A DNA stretch of 64,000 nt from Cristatella mucedo (GCA_009760855.2 WPIO01000001.1:18751501-18815500); one strand, 5' to 3'. Positions 46,722-60,186 are shown, counted from the first letter of the stretch. Notes: generated by a model from the sequence alone, not told the origin. A program made the numbers and translations.

Positions 46722-46897
46722 TACTAGCTGATTTAACAGCCTCTTTTTGTATAGCGACAGAAGAGCCTTGACGGCTATCACCACTGCTTGCAGTGGCGAT
46801 AAAGGATCGCCCACCACAAGATTCGAACCCACGACCTCAGGGCCGAGGTCGTGAAAAGCAACCACCTTACCTAGTGAGCCATTACGGCTCACCAATA
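46722..46897 (-). mobile_element. SINE-T (minus copy), in intron
   Basis: Best-preserved member: ACTAGCTGATTTAACAGCCT at the 3' end, B box ATTCGAACCCACGACC, A box CCTAGTGAGCCATTAC, all in reverse. Confidence 0.9.
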
Positions 46898-47116
46898 CTT
46901 ATATTACTAACCGTTTGTCACACAAGAGCTGTTTCAGATTCAACACTTGATTAGATTTTACTGGCCTGCTTGAGCATGCAATACGAATGAATGCAGATGT
47001 GTTCTTCAAAATCTAAGATCCTTGGATATGAGAGAAGGCTGAGCTTACACCTGCAGTCTTCATAATCTGCACCAGTTCCAATAAAGCAATGCCAGAAGCT
47101 TTCAAATTGCTTACAC

Positions 47117-47206
47117 CGGAAGACAGATATATGACCTTATCAACCACTAGATAGACTAGGGTGTTCAGAACCTGCAACCAGCACGAGGCATTCTTGACAT
47201 GAAGAG
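47117..47206 (-). CDS. BARD1-like exon: middle of first BRCT repeat
   Basis: Minus exon of 90 nt (2 + 29 codons + 1). Acceptor CCATATTTGCAG, donor TCCG|GTGTAAGC. It reads LHVKNASCWLQVLNTLVYLV, then VDKVIYLSS. With the flanking exons it gives a BRCT repeat of the expected length: about 35 residues before the HV strand, 31 to the split Trp position, 18 after. The usual Trp at the 3' junction would be Gly here. An alternative donor at 47050 would lengthen the exon by 66 nt in frame; the shorter form fits the family better. Confidence 0.62.
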
Positions 47207-49636
47207 CTGCAAATATGGTTTTATTAGCTCTTAAACAGCTCTCTCGAAACACATAGTTGCCAACAGCATAGTGCAAGGGGGGAGCTTCCGGGCAGCACAT
47301 GCCATTAGTAATAGGATAGCACACACTTAAGGCCGGTATGCTGCTGGGTGTGCTCCTCTAGCCTGATTGACGACTGGGAGGCAGGTCAAGGTCAAATGCC
47401 CAAAGGAAGCACACAGCGAATGTCAAAACTTGCTGGAATAGGTGGATGGCAAGCTTAAAAAACAATCTGGCTACTCTGTTGAACAAATGTGGCGATCATC
47501 ACATATAGCTTAAGGTCTATTATATGCATAGCCTTGCCATCCGCCACAATTTAGTGGCAGTATTGTGCAGAAAGTGGACATTCAGCAGAAATCCAACACT
47601 CACTCTAGATAGTAAAGTAAGAGTCCCATTTACTTAAGCATCCCCCAGCATTGCCATTTATCCAAGCCCCACCCCTAGCATTGCGGCTTCCTTAAAGTGA
47701 CTCGGAACCTCGAGTACCCGATCTGAGGGCATCGAGGCTACCACTGAATCGGTCCTCGAACAGCTCCTCAATCACGAATTCAGTGCCCTATTGCTTAAAG
47801 TGGCTTCTCCCACCAAAAGTAAATAATATCGAACTAGAAAGTCCTACTGCAATAGGCTCTAGCTAGGTAAAGACTAATGGTTCGTTCAGAGTATGTCAAG
47901 CCAACATGAAAAAGCAGCTCTACTGTAGTTCTAGCTCTGCAGGTCCTAGGCTGTGAAACGGGCTTACACGATTCTTACGCAACGACAACTACTCTCCTAC
48001 TGCTGACTATGGCTCATCCTTTCCAGAGGTCCTGAGCTGCTACTTCCATGCCACTCACTACCTCAACTGCTCTCTGACCCTGCTATGCTTCCCACTTTCT
48101 CTTGTTGCATGAGATAAAGTCTGTTGGCTGCTGAATGTGTACCGAAAGCCGCTTAAGCTGTGAGTACACTAAACAAAACTCTCCCGCGTATAACCCACAT
48201 GGTCTTTATGACTTTGTGGAGTTACAGACGGAGATACATTACATAGGGTGACTTGGAATGCCAGTGCCATACAATACCTCAATGGTCCAATGGGTTTCAT
48301 TATTATTGTTTATTATGGAACTTCCACCAATCTTGTTAGTACATTTTATTGACTGTTTAACTTGCATGCAACAATGCATGGCGTATAGAGGCAGAAAGAA
48401 CACAAACAGCACAGACCGACTTAGTTTTTCTTTCCCACTATCCTATATGTAGCAGTAGATGCAGCTTCGATTGCAATAAAGAGTGCATGCACCCTACCAA
48501 ACGATTGCGATTTTTCTGCAGCGGCAGCAGCACATCTCATACTTACAGTCGTAACAAACGATCCATTTGCCAGCCAGTATAGCAAGTAAGAACTTCATTG
48601 TTCGAGGGCATAACCCAGCATCATTCGTAGCTGTTACAACATGTGTTACTACAGAACAAGGCACCATAACAGACTATGATGAACACTATCAGGCACAAGG
48701 CACATAATCTATCGTACAGCACAGCATAATTGTGTGACGGGTGACAAGGAAACAGAAAAATGCAAAGGTAACATGGAAGCAGACAAAAAGACAGCCACAA
48801 GGCAAGAGTAATGACAGTAGCAAGATCACGAGTTCATGCAAACGTGCCATCACGGGGAGGGGGTGAGGTAAGGCTTCAAATAGAGCAATCAAATATACAA
48901 ATTGCATGCACAGCCCAATGACCAACACAAAGCAGCACATCACGAATGCAGTATCTCACTCGAACCAACTTGGCAGAAGGCATCATGCACTGAATGCCAT
49001 CCAGTAATTAAGAGCAATCAAGAGCACACACATTGCCCCCTTCTGCTTCTGCTTCAAAGGTAAACCATGCTACCACTGTGCATATCCTAAGGCCGTAACC
49101 TGGTTTTCACGGTTGGCAGGTCGAAGCTAAACCAACCTTAGGCCACTCATATATTAGACCTTAGCATTGCATTCCTCACATTTCACGTAGGACCTCAAAT
49201 CCTATGGAAAATAAGCAAAATAATATAAGCAAGAGTCCCTCCTATTTAGAGCAACATCATGGTTGAGTTAGCACCAGCAGCTGTCGATCTGTTACGCCTG
49301 AGCTAGCTCGCCGGACAGGCCAAGGTCACAACACCCCTGCCATTGGAGAATCGAGTGACATATCGACACATCGAGTCGGTGGGTGGGTGGGGGGCCGGTG
49401 GCTAGGTGGCTATGACACTAGCTAAATACAGCACAGCTCTAGAAGGTTGACGCAAGAGACGTGCCAATGAGGTAAGAGAGCTCACTTAGCAGGCCTGTTT
49501 TCTGCTCAAGGGTGGGCATACAACATTTGCATAACACATCCCACCTTGCATAACAACTTCATGCCCGGCCCAGAGTACTGCCTCAACTGCATGCAGCAAA
49601 TCTGGAGAGCCGCCGGAACAGGCATAGGGCACGCAC
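47207..49636 (-). other. BARD1-like intron
   Basis: Holds a plus-strand LINE-B fragment at 47935. No other gene supported. Confidence 0.55.
47935..48252 (+). mobile_element. LINE-B 3' fragment
   Basis: Plus copy matching the reverse of 24655-24960, with the TTACAGACGGAGATACATTA terminus. Coding frame broken. Confidence 0.85.
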
Positions 49637-49814
49637 CTTCGGTGGTGAGCTCATCTGCACAACTGCCGCGCAGCAGTGCAGCACATCTCGTCAGCGTAGC
49701 CCTCTGCTCACGCTTGAGGCCAGTGGACAGGAGCACGTAGCGTGGCAACGGCTTGGACTGAACGGCAGCCACCGTCACAGCAGCAGATGCAGCCTGCTGC
49801 GGGCGTCGACGTGA
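49637..49814 (-). CDS. BARD1-like exon: start of first BRCT repeat
   Basis: Minus exon of 178 nt. Acceptor CACCATTTGTAG (AG at 49815-49816), phase 0; donor CGAAG|GTGCGT. After an Ala/Val/Gln-rich lead it reads KPLPRYVLLSTGLKREQ, then LTRCAALLRGSCADELTTE. This fits the first strand and helix of a BRCT repeat (VLIGSGLSSEQQ-like in BARD1) and stops just before the TH(V) motif, which the next exon supplies as LHV. The last base G joins CT of the next exon to make Ala. Confidence 0.72.
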
Positions 49815-50229
49815 CTACAAATGGTGCGAGCATGGCTTGTTGCAGCAGCTAGGAACAAACACCAACGACGGTTACGACAGCGCCCACTAGCAGTCCACCA
49901 GGCTGGGGGTAGGCAGGCAGGACAAACTGACACTCAGCAGCTAGAAAGCAGGTGGGAAGGGGCAGGCGAGGCTGAGGTCTGCTGTGTAGCCGAAGGAAGA
50001 CTAGAATAATGCAATCAAATTGGATGCTTGAGTCCTCACATTAAAGACACAGCACGGTTATAAGCCGAAGAGCATGGGCTCCTGCAAGCTATAAACTCCT
50101 GCTTGCAGTATAGCAGCAGTAGCTGTGTAGTAGCAGAAGCTGTAGGCTGTCCTCGGTTGGAACATCTGCTCAGTTAGGAAGTAAAGAGAAACTGTAAGAG
50201 AGAGAAAGGGAGTGAGTGAGTGAGAGAGG

Positions 50230-50295
<66 letters not shown>

Positions 50296-50471
50296 AAAAC
50301 ATGTATGTTGCACTCGGTGAGAGTTTGAAAAGGTGATGTAAGAACAAAGCCAGTGTGTAACAGTGCCCGACAAGAGATCTCATTGCAACCCTCTCGGCTG
50401 GCTAGCACTGACCGATTGAACAGAATGGGATACAGGAAAGCTACCCACTTAAGCAATAGCTAGCTGCTCAC
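49815..50471 (-). other. BARD1-like intron with (GA)n
   Basis: Holds the purine tract at 50197-50295. No other feature. Confidence 0.5.
50197..50295. repeat. (GA)n-rich microsatellite
   Basis: GAGA runs with AGTGAGTGAGTG and GGGAG interruptions at the left. Confidence 0.95.
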
Positions 50472-50575
50472 TAACAGGATGCAGAAGTCGGTCAGACTGC
50501 TACTACTGCCAACTTCTACGGTCGGCGACTTTGAAAACTTCCCACACCGAACCACTGGCTCTTGCAGGGCTTGCA
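50472..50575 (-). CDS. BARD1-like linker exon (candidate)
   Basis: Minus exon of 104 nt (2 + 34 codons), acceptor TTTGTCTAATAG, donor TTA|GTGAGC. It reads QALQEPVVRCGKFSKSP, then VEVGSSSSLTDFCILL, with no domain. Support comes from splice signals and from phases that match both neighbours: it enters in phase 1 as the 51251 exon requires and leaves in phase 0 as the 49814 exon requires. BARD1 has a poorly conserved linker between ankyrin and BRCT parts, which this would be. Confidence 0.48.
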
Positions 50576-51250
50576 CTATTAGACAAAGAAACTTCACATA
50601 GTTAACCACGACTGCAGTTGCTAGCCCACTCCCCAGGTATAAACATGCCAGCTGTAGGCAGGACAACTGACAGGCCTGGCCTGACTAAGTTGACCACAGC
50701 TAACTGGATCAACTAGGCTGGTCCAGCACGGGACTAGCAAGCTGGAGATTGGATGGGTGCCAGAGCCTCCACACTCCCAAAAGAGAGACTGCACTCCTGC
50801 TATGCGCTCTCACCCGGGATCGGGAACCAGTTGCCACCCTATCTCTGGTTCACACAAGCAAAATCAGATGCAAGTCCCAAGTTGTAAATAAAATTCACAT
50901 AAGCAGCACACATGGATCAAAAAGATATAAGGCCCTAGTGTTAAATCGCAGGAACGCCTGAGGTTGAGGCCGGTCTGCTCACCGTGGATCCGTGCTCGAG
51001 AAGGGCAAGTTGGCTAGTCTGGCATGCTTAAGAGAAAAAGGTTGCTTAACTACGTACCAGGTACTGGTATACTTTTAAAACCCTAAGCACGGCTTTCTAC
51101 ATGCTGACAGGTATCACCTTGTCATATAACTAGTTAGAGACTCTTAATTCAGACCAAATGCAGATTAAAACAACAGGGGAATAAATAGTGTACACTTTAG
51201 CTCCACAAGCATACTAATGACAACTTTTCTAAGGCAAAACGGCTACTTAC
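50576..51250 (-). other. BARD1-like intron (if both linker exons are real)
   Basis: No other feature seen. Confidence 0.4.
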
Positions 51251-51354
51251 GGTTGACATGGCCAAGCCTATCCTGACCAACCGGAAAATGCGCATCAGGT
51301 GGCTCGTCGTCCTGCAAATCTTCGTAGCTCTTTAGCTGCAGCAGTCTCATAAAC
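51251..51354 (-). CDS. BARD1-like exon after ankyrin region (candidate)
   Basis: Minus exon of 104 nt (1 + 34 codons + 1) with a strong acceptor (CCCTATTTCCCAG) and a consensus donor (AACC|GTAAGTAG). Only one frame is open: FMRLLQLKSYEDLQDDEPPD, then AHFPVGQDRLGHVN. MRLLQL could be the last helix after the ankyrin repeats, where BARD1 proteins have a comparable (E)SMKSLLLL-like segment. The rest is unrecognised acidic linker. Confidence 0.5.
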
Positions 51355-52189
51355 CTGGGAAATAGGGCTTTTCCATCGAATGTAGCTTCATAAACTCAAT
51401 GTCCTGGACAATGGGTATGGAAAGCATCGGTTTCCCGTGCTAGTTCATAAGGAATAGAAGCTTCCCTTAATAATAGATCTCCCTTAGTAGTGGCATGGCC
51501 AAAAACTTGACAGTTGCTCTTACAAGCATTAGCGCCTGCTTTGACTTAGCTCTTATAATAACTAGGCGGTTCTAGTAGAGAAGCCAGCTAGTTAGCAGCA
51601 ATTCCCCAACAGCTAGCCACTCACACCTCACGACCCAGATCACGATCAGCTACAAGCAGGGTGCTATTCACTTATGCCGACCAGCTGCTCTATAAATGAG
51701 GCAGTTAAATCTATGGGAATGAACAAAATCCATTAAACGATAAATAAAGGGTGCCGATTGTCTAGTGCTGATGCATCTTTGCACTAATTAAGAGTTTTAC
51801 TGGTTGTTTCAGCCGTGGTCAAGAACAGCAGCAGTTTTGGCATTGACTTGCTCTTCAGAGCAGCATTGACTTGCTGTTCAGTGCAGGTGAGAATATTGCC
51901 TACCACAAAAAGATGGATATTTATTTATTGTCAAAGTATTGCACGGTAGATCGAATGAGGAGAGGCTTTTCCTGAACCAACGGACAAGCATAGCCTCTTC
52001 CAGAGAAAAGCTTCCAAAAGAAGCCAATCGCAGCACGCATTCATATGGCTAGACCAAGTTTTCATATGGTTAGACCAAGTTTTCCTTTTACTGGAGAGTG
52101 GTAATCGGGTAAACACACTGCAAAAGCTGCTCATCAGAAAGCAGAGGTGGCAAAATGGAAATCACATGCTTGATATTTACAATTATAAA
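51355..52189. other. Upstream of the last supported BARD1-like exon
   Basis: A minus frame at about 51376-51520 reads AGANACKSN and ASIPYELARETDAF, reminiscent of an ankyrin-repeat end, but its donor does not fit the next exon. A 21-bp unit is duplicated at 52041-52082. Confidence 0.25.
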
Positions 52190-52960
52190 AACAGTAACAA
52201 TAAAAAATTTATACACAGTAGCCCTGGAGAAAAAATCCCATTCTAGGCACTTTACATGCATTGAAAAAGAAGTGCATAAATTAGTTATAACTTGCTAACT
52301 GTTAGCCCCACTAGAAACTATAGGACAATTAATACTAACAGAGCAAAGGCTTTGAGGACCAGGTGGGTTTTTGATTCAGTTTGAATTTTTTTTTATCAAA
52401 ACAGGAGAGGCCATGAAGCAAGTTGGAGGGAAGTTCCAGGCTTAGGGTGCATACGAACGGTCTCAAAGGGATTTCAAAACCGAATGACAAGATTCAGAAG
52501 AGTGGATGGTACCAAGGAAGACCTGATCCGAATGTATATTTCAGATACGTAGGCCAGAGCCAGAGTATGAAAGTGTGTGACAGAACCTTGAAGTCGATAG
52601 ATTGCTTAATGAGGAGCAAGTGCAGACTGGTGAGAGTCGATGTAATGTGGCAGCTGTGCAAGCCCAAATATTCGAAATGCTAAGTACACGAAAGTAGACA
52701 GACCTGAAAGTGCAGCTGATGTAGTCATCTAGTGAAAGATCACTTTGGAAAAGGAACCCAGATTGAGTACAGACGCAACAGTTGATATGCTGGCCGAGCC
52801 CATTTTGAGTTCAGATCTTCAATTTCTGAGTAATCTTGGGTCTTCCGATATCAAGTAAGTTGGTTTTATTGCCACTCAACTTGAACATTTTTTCTGCCAT
52901 CTAAGTGCAAATTCCAGTAATATACTGCCTGATGCAAGGGAGGAGTTAAGGTGAGTTTGT
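52190..52960 (-). mobile_element. LINE-A, strongly decayed
   Basis: Reverse copy with stem region near 52220-52260 and stretches matching the coding end and RT C-terminus (GAAGTTCCAGGCTTAGG; ATATGCTGGCCGAGCC near 52790). Many indels. Confidence 0.75.
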
Positions 52961-53344
52961 AATGTGGGAAAGCAATCAAAGATCAAAGCACAAGGACAGC
53001 TGCATTCCAGCTGCATAAACACAGAAGATTGTGCTTGGCGATTCCATCGGCAAGAGCGAGAGCATCAATTGTGAGCAGAAGTGAACCTACAATGGATCAT
53101 CAGTGCAGCCCATAATTGAATGGCTCACGGAATGATCGTTGGCTGTAGTACATTTTTCACAGAGAAGTTACGGAAATTGTGAACTGATAGGCAGCAGCTC
53201 TGAGATGTGCAGGGGAGTGGGCTAGTTGCACCAGACGCATTTCAGGGGGTCCAGAGAGCAGTTGACATGGCTGGCGAACTCGGTCTACCGGTGTATGCAA
53301 CATTGCGGCAAGTAGTGAAGGAAGGTCGAGCTCTATTGGCAGTA
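52961..53344. other. No recognisable feature
   Basis: Short open frames on both strands, none supported. Confidence 0.3.
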
Positions 53345-53430
53345 ATGATGATAAAAATAATAATGCATTTGTACAGCACCCTCAGAGAACTTGATCTCTT
53401 TCTAGGCACTTTACATTTGCTGCAAACGAA
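53345..53430 (-). mobile_element. LINE-A type 3' terminus, short copy
   Basis: AATAATAATGCATTTGTACAGC and CAGAGAACTTGATCTC match the stem region in reverse. Confidence 0.7.
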
Positions 53431-53563
53431 GCATGGTAATCAAACGTTCTCGGAGAGTCTCATAATAACCAGTGCCCTGAATGGGTACGCCTTGCTCTTT
53501 CTAGCATTTCAGCAAGGTTTACCGATTTTACAATTGAGCAATTCATGCTGTAGGCCACGAATG

Positions 53564-53746
53564 GCTGCCAGCAGCAGCAGCAAGAGCACATCAAGCAACA
53601 GTGGTGACCTTCTCCCTGCTCCCAGCAGCAGCCTGCAGGAAAGGAGGGCTAAAGAGAAACTGGAAGTAGTGAAGGCAGTACTAAACGACTGCGACTCTTG
53701 TCATTATCAAATCGACTCAAATCTGCAGACTCTAATGCCATCGTAG
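53564..53746 (+). CDS. Small unrecognised ORF, 60 aa
   Basis: From the ATG at 53564 the plus frame reads MAASSSSKSTSSNSGDLL, then a likely helix (RRAKEKLEVVKAVLNDCDSC) to TAG at 53744. A Ser-rich start followed by a charged helix looks coding, but no family is recognised. Lies just after a LINE terminus. Confidence 0.2.
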   Translation, partial: AASSSSKSTSSNSGDLLPAPSSSLQERRAKEKLEVVKAVLNDCDSCHYQIDSNLQTLMPS

Positions 53747-56019
<2,273 letters not shown>

Positions 56020-56565
56020 AATTGCCAGCATATCTCCTGTTAAATCTGCACGAGATCTTCTAGTCGTGTTCCAAAGCAACCTTTCATTAGACGACTACAT
56101 CAGCTCCACAGTCAAGTCTAATAAGTTTCAGCTACATAACATAACTAAAATTCGGGTTTGTTTAGACAGAGATACCACATCTAAATCGGTCCATGCATTA
56201 GTGACTCCGAGTCTTGACTTCTGTAACTCAATGCTTGTCGGTCTACCGACCTGTGCAATCAGACGCTAACAGCTGGTGCGATATTCGGCAGCTAGGCATG
56301 TCTGCCGTGAGCATAGCAGTTGTAACATCATACCACCTCTCGCCGACGTGCACTGGCTCCCAGTCCAGCAACGGATTAATTTTAAGAACTCACTTTTACG
56401 TCTCTTCATTCTTTGGCTCCAGCTTACCTATCAGATCAACTTTACCGCCAGGCTAAGCATCTTACCACCCGCTTTTCGGAATGGAATTGTTTATCAAAAC
56501 CTTGTACGAACCTCAAATCCTTTGAAGACCGCGCTTTTAGACCCTATGCTCCCAAAGCCTAGAGC
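56020..56565 (+). mobile_element. LINE-A fragment, decayed
   Basis: Plus copy covering the region after the RT (SARDLLVVFQSNLSLDDYIS, then the LQLHNI and SLDFCNSML blocks) up to the PKA(W) coding block. Broken by a second LINE-A at 56566. Confidence 0.85.
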
Positions 56566-57083
56566 TGAAAGTAGGCAGACTTGACTGTGGAGCTGATGTG
56601 GTCGTCTAACGAGAGGTCACTTTGGAACACGACACCTAGATTTCGAGCTGATTCAACAGGAGATATGCTGGCAGAGCCAATTTTGAGTGTCAGCATTTCC
56701 AATGTCTGAATCACACTGGGTTTGCCCATAACTAGTAAGTTAGTTTCATCATCGTTTAGTTTTAGAAAATTTGCTGCCATCCATGTGCGGATGTCATCAA
56801 TACATGCAGCAAGTGAGTTCAGAGAATTCGAGGTGCTCGAAGGCTGGGAGGGATCAAAGCAAAGGTACGCATGCTGGCACTGTGCATGCTGTCACTAACC
56901 AAACTTGCATGCTGACTCTGTGCATGTCACCCCTAACCATGTCATTCTTGTTGTTTTTCGAGCATTGTATCCACTATCCACTATGCATTCGATCGTGCTT
57001 ACTTTGCAGCAAATGTAAAGTGCCTAGAAAGAGATTGAGTTCTCTAAGAGTGCTATATGAAATGCATTATTATTACTATTATT
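56566..57083 (+). mobile_element. LINE-A with inverted 5' part (twin-priming structure)
   Basis: 56566-56866 is LINE-A in reverse (equivalent to 4312 down to 4005 of the copy at 3389, RT C-terminus). 56867-57083 is LINE-A forward from the 3' UTR (equivalent to about 4868) to the ATT-type tail. One insertion with inverted 5' segment and a deletion of about 550 bp at the switch fits twin priming. Confidence 0.8.
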
Positions 57084-58284
57084 AATTAAATCGGTTTTTG
57101 CCAATTTGTCTACAATTTTGACAGTATGCTTTGATTGCACTCAATTGAGATGTTTTTTTAAAAATTGGTACAAGTATGTTGTAGGAGTTATGGAACTCTT
57201 TTTAATGATTTTCCATGTCCATTGGAATAAGGTTCGCATGCATTGTCTAGCATCAGGATCAGACGACAAATACTCAGCAATCTGAAGCCAAGATTAAAGA
57301 TGCCGTGACTTTGGAAATCCCCCCCCACAATTTCCAGCAAACCGTATGCTGGCAAAAAGCATGCACCGGTTGACTCAACAAACCTATTTATATATGGGTA
57401 GAGTCGGTTTGTGGCTACCACCCTGCTTTCAGCAAGCAGTAAAGGATTGCAAAATTAAGGACTTGCACCCTCAGCCTGGGTCGTGTAATGCCAGCACTAC
57501 ACTGCCAACGACAAAGACCCCAAGGAATTTGAGATAAGCAATAGTAAAGAGCCACTCGGAACCTGCTGAGGATGATTCTAGGGGAGGGGAGTTGCAATCT
57601 GCCAGTCAGTCAGTAGTCGAGCAGGCTGTGCTGTAGCACGTGAATAGCATGTGATCAAGATTGGACGACCAGGCTTCTGGCAAGTGTTTGGTGTCTGCCT
57701 TCCTAGGTGATGACTGCAAATGCAGAATGTGATTAACAGCACACTCAGCTAACCACACTAAATTTAGTACATGGCTATGGCAACTCAACGGAATTCAAAA
57801 ATAAGCCCGCAAGCAAACTGACTAAGCATAGCTAGATAGCACTTCATACTGACCACACCGACTCTTTTTTAGCTAGAAAGCTGGCAGGCAGGCTGGGTGT
57901 GCAGTGCACCAGTCGTTACAGTCGGCTCTTGCCTGGCAACAGGTCTTTTAAAAGCATAAGCGTTTAGCAATCCCAAAGCTAAAGTATCCCTAGAGTATAT
58001 TTCTCAGGCTAGTGAAATCGGTGGCACACTAGGATTGCTATTCAGCCTGTCAATAGGCTAGGTTAACACACCAGTGAACCATCATCAAAGGCACCAGTGA
58101 GCACAAAACCGAGAACAAATCTTTCAATGTAGGTGTGACAACAAAGTCAAGCCACACTTGTAACAACTGATCACGATAGCTTGCGAGATCTTAATTACTA
58201 AGGAGGGTCATATACATGCATTCGTGGCTTTAACAATACATAATGATAATATTCTTGCTAGCATCTACTCACACCAGTATAAAG
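57084..58284. other. No recognised gene
   Basis: Near 57455-57515 a GGGTCGTGTAATGCCAGCAC segment resembles a SINE head in reverse. Nothing else supported. Confidence 0.3.
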
Positions 58285-58860
58285 TAATACCTGTGCAATA
58301 AGACACACTTGGTACGAACTCTGCTGCTAGGCTTATTTGTCGTGAACGCCAAAATTGCCACATTACATTATTTTTCACCAACCTGCACTGGCTTCTTAAC
58401 AAGCTGCGTATTGACTTTAAGGTTCTGTCAGTCAATTTGTGGGTCCCTTCATTCTCTTGCCCTGGCCTACCTATCTGAAATACATCCCAATCAGGCTCGG
58501 CATCTTAACACCGGGTCCCGTGACTCAAGTCGTTTAGATAAGCTTCTAACGAATCTTAAATCTTTAGGACACAGTGATTCAGTTAATATGCCCCATAGCT
58601 TGGTACTAACTAGCAACTGACATCACGATATCTCTTGACTTGACGACAATTTACAAGAAGCTTACCAAACCCAGCTATTCCTCATAGCGTTTGCCCGGTC
58701 CAAGCGTAGTGTCTTAAGCTTGCTTACATGTGCTGAGATCATGCATGCTCTTTCTTGCTAACTAAATGGACAAGCTTGCTTTCTAGCCTTTAAAAGGGGC
58801 CTAACAAGCGATTTAGTTCTCTTTGGATGCTATAGGAATGTTTATAATTACTATTATCAA
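58285..58860 (+). mobile_element. LINE-A 3' half, strongly decayed
   Basis: Matches the coding end (TCTGCTGCTAGGCTTATTTG, CAACCTGCACTGGCTTCTTA) and a relic of the stem region near 58810-58840. Many indels. Confidence 0.75.
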
Positions 58861-60100
58861 TCATCATTATCCGGGCATTTGGCCTAGAAGCCAACTGTCA
58901 CTGCCATTCAGAGTCTATCTAAAAGAGATCCCACACAATTTTTACAGAGGTGAACATTGCAGCATGATTTCACATCTTAATTACAGCTACAGAAATACTA
59001 AGGTTACTTCAACAGCTACAGTGAGCTCACACCATTAGCAACGTCGCACAAAGCAGCTAAAGCATTTGGACATATACATATTGCAAGGGCCCAGGAATAC
59101 TAACTCGAAGATTGACCAAGTCCACACTGCTGCACCAAGGCTGCATGGATGGAGAGACTGCACCAGAGATGAAAGAGAATTTAAGAATGCGACTCTGCTC
59201 TAGATCAGTCCCATAAGGAAGCCATCAATGAGCACTGCCCAGGAGAGCAAATGCGTAACAGAATTTACTGACAACAAACCCCTAAATTCACGGGCTGACT
59301 GGCAGTATAGCTGGGCAGGATCTCTTCACTAGCAACATATAAGCCGCCCCCTTTCCATCGTATACAAAAGATGCAGTTTCAGAAACACTAGTACGATCAT
59401 GAATACATCAACCCACTTCACTCGTCTCAAAATAAGCCCTAACCAGGTTCTATCAGGGAGCCTAGGCAGGCACAGCATAGCCTCAGGCTAACAATTTTAA
59501 ACACGAGTGGCTATTTCAATCAATGTTGACAAAGATCTCGAAAACTAGCAGCGACTCTGCGCACGCTGACATTCCATATTTTCGACCGGATTGCCACAAG
59601 GTCGCATCAGAAATACCATTTTCAGTGAATGCTAGCTCTTGTTGGCACAACCCGTGGATTGGCCTCTAACAGGCTTAAGCAAATCTCTTCGTCTTGCTGA
59701 CTCATAAACTCCGTGAAAGGAGCATAGCCGGGAATTCATCAAGGCTCCATCGCCAAACATCCTAAGGGGGGTACATAATGAACACCAAACATGTCACAAC
59801 AAGCCAAGTATATATAGCTAGGCGCTCTCCTTTCCATTGTTTAAGGAGAGCTGCAGCCTAGCAGCTCCTTGTAATAAAAGAGTAGAAGGCAGCTCTATGC
59901 CCCTGCTCGTTATTACACATGGCAGGCAAAGTTAGAAAGGGGCTACCCAGGCGGCAGGAACGCTTGAAGCAGCAGAGAAAGCACTGAATAATAATATGTC
60001 CAATACGTCTTGGAGAAAGAGCTAAGGCCTCTTTCTATTGACGTAATTTTCAAAGCCACCATTTTTTGGCTTAGTTTTGTTGCTATAGTGATGTGCATGT
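58861..60100. other. No recognisable feature
   Basis: No gene or repeat supported. Confidence 0.3.
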
Positions 60101-60186
60101 GATCGTTGGCTGTGTGTCTAAAGAACTTAGAATGAGAATCATATGTCAATCTTTAGCTAAGTTCTTTAGACCCACAGCCAACGATC
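60101..60186. repeat. Hairpin: 29-bp inverted repeat, 28-nt loop
   Basis: 60101-60129 and 60158-60186 are inverted repeats with 28 of 29 positions paired (the single non-match is at position 15). The 86-nt fold-back has the size of a pre-miRNA, but could also be a small fold-back transposon remnant. No similarity to known families recognised. Confidence 0.85.

Larger units (their letters stand above)
44442..47116 (-). other. BARD1-like intron with SINE insertions
   Basis: Contains SINE copies at 45195 and 46722. A minus frame at 44520-44753 and several at 44778-45279 were inspected and do not fit the exon chain. Confidence 0.6.

Noticed and set aside
47013-47050. Longer form of the 47117 exon ending at 47050
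   Set aside because: Adds 22 residues inside the BRCT fold where family spacing allows none; kept only as an alternative.
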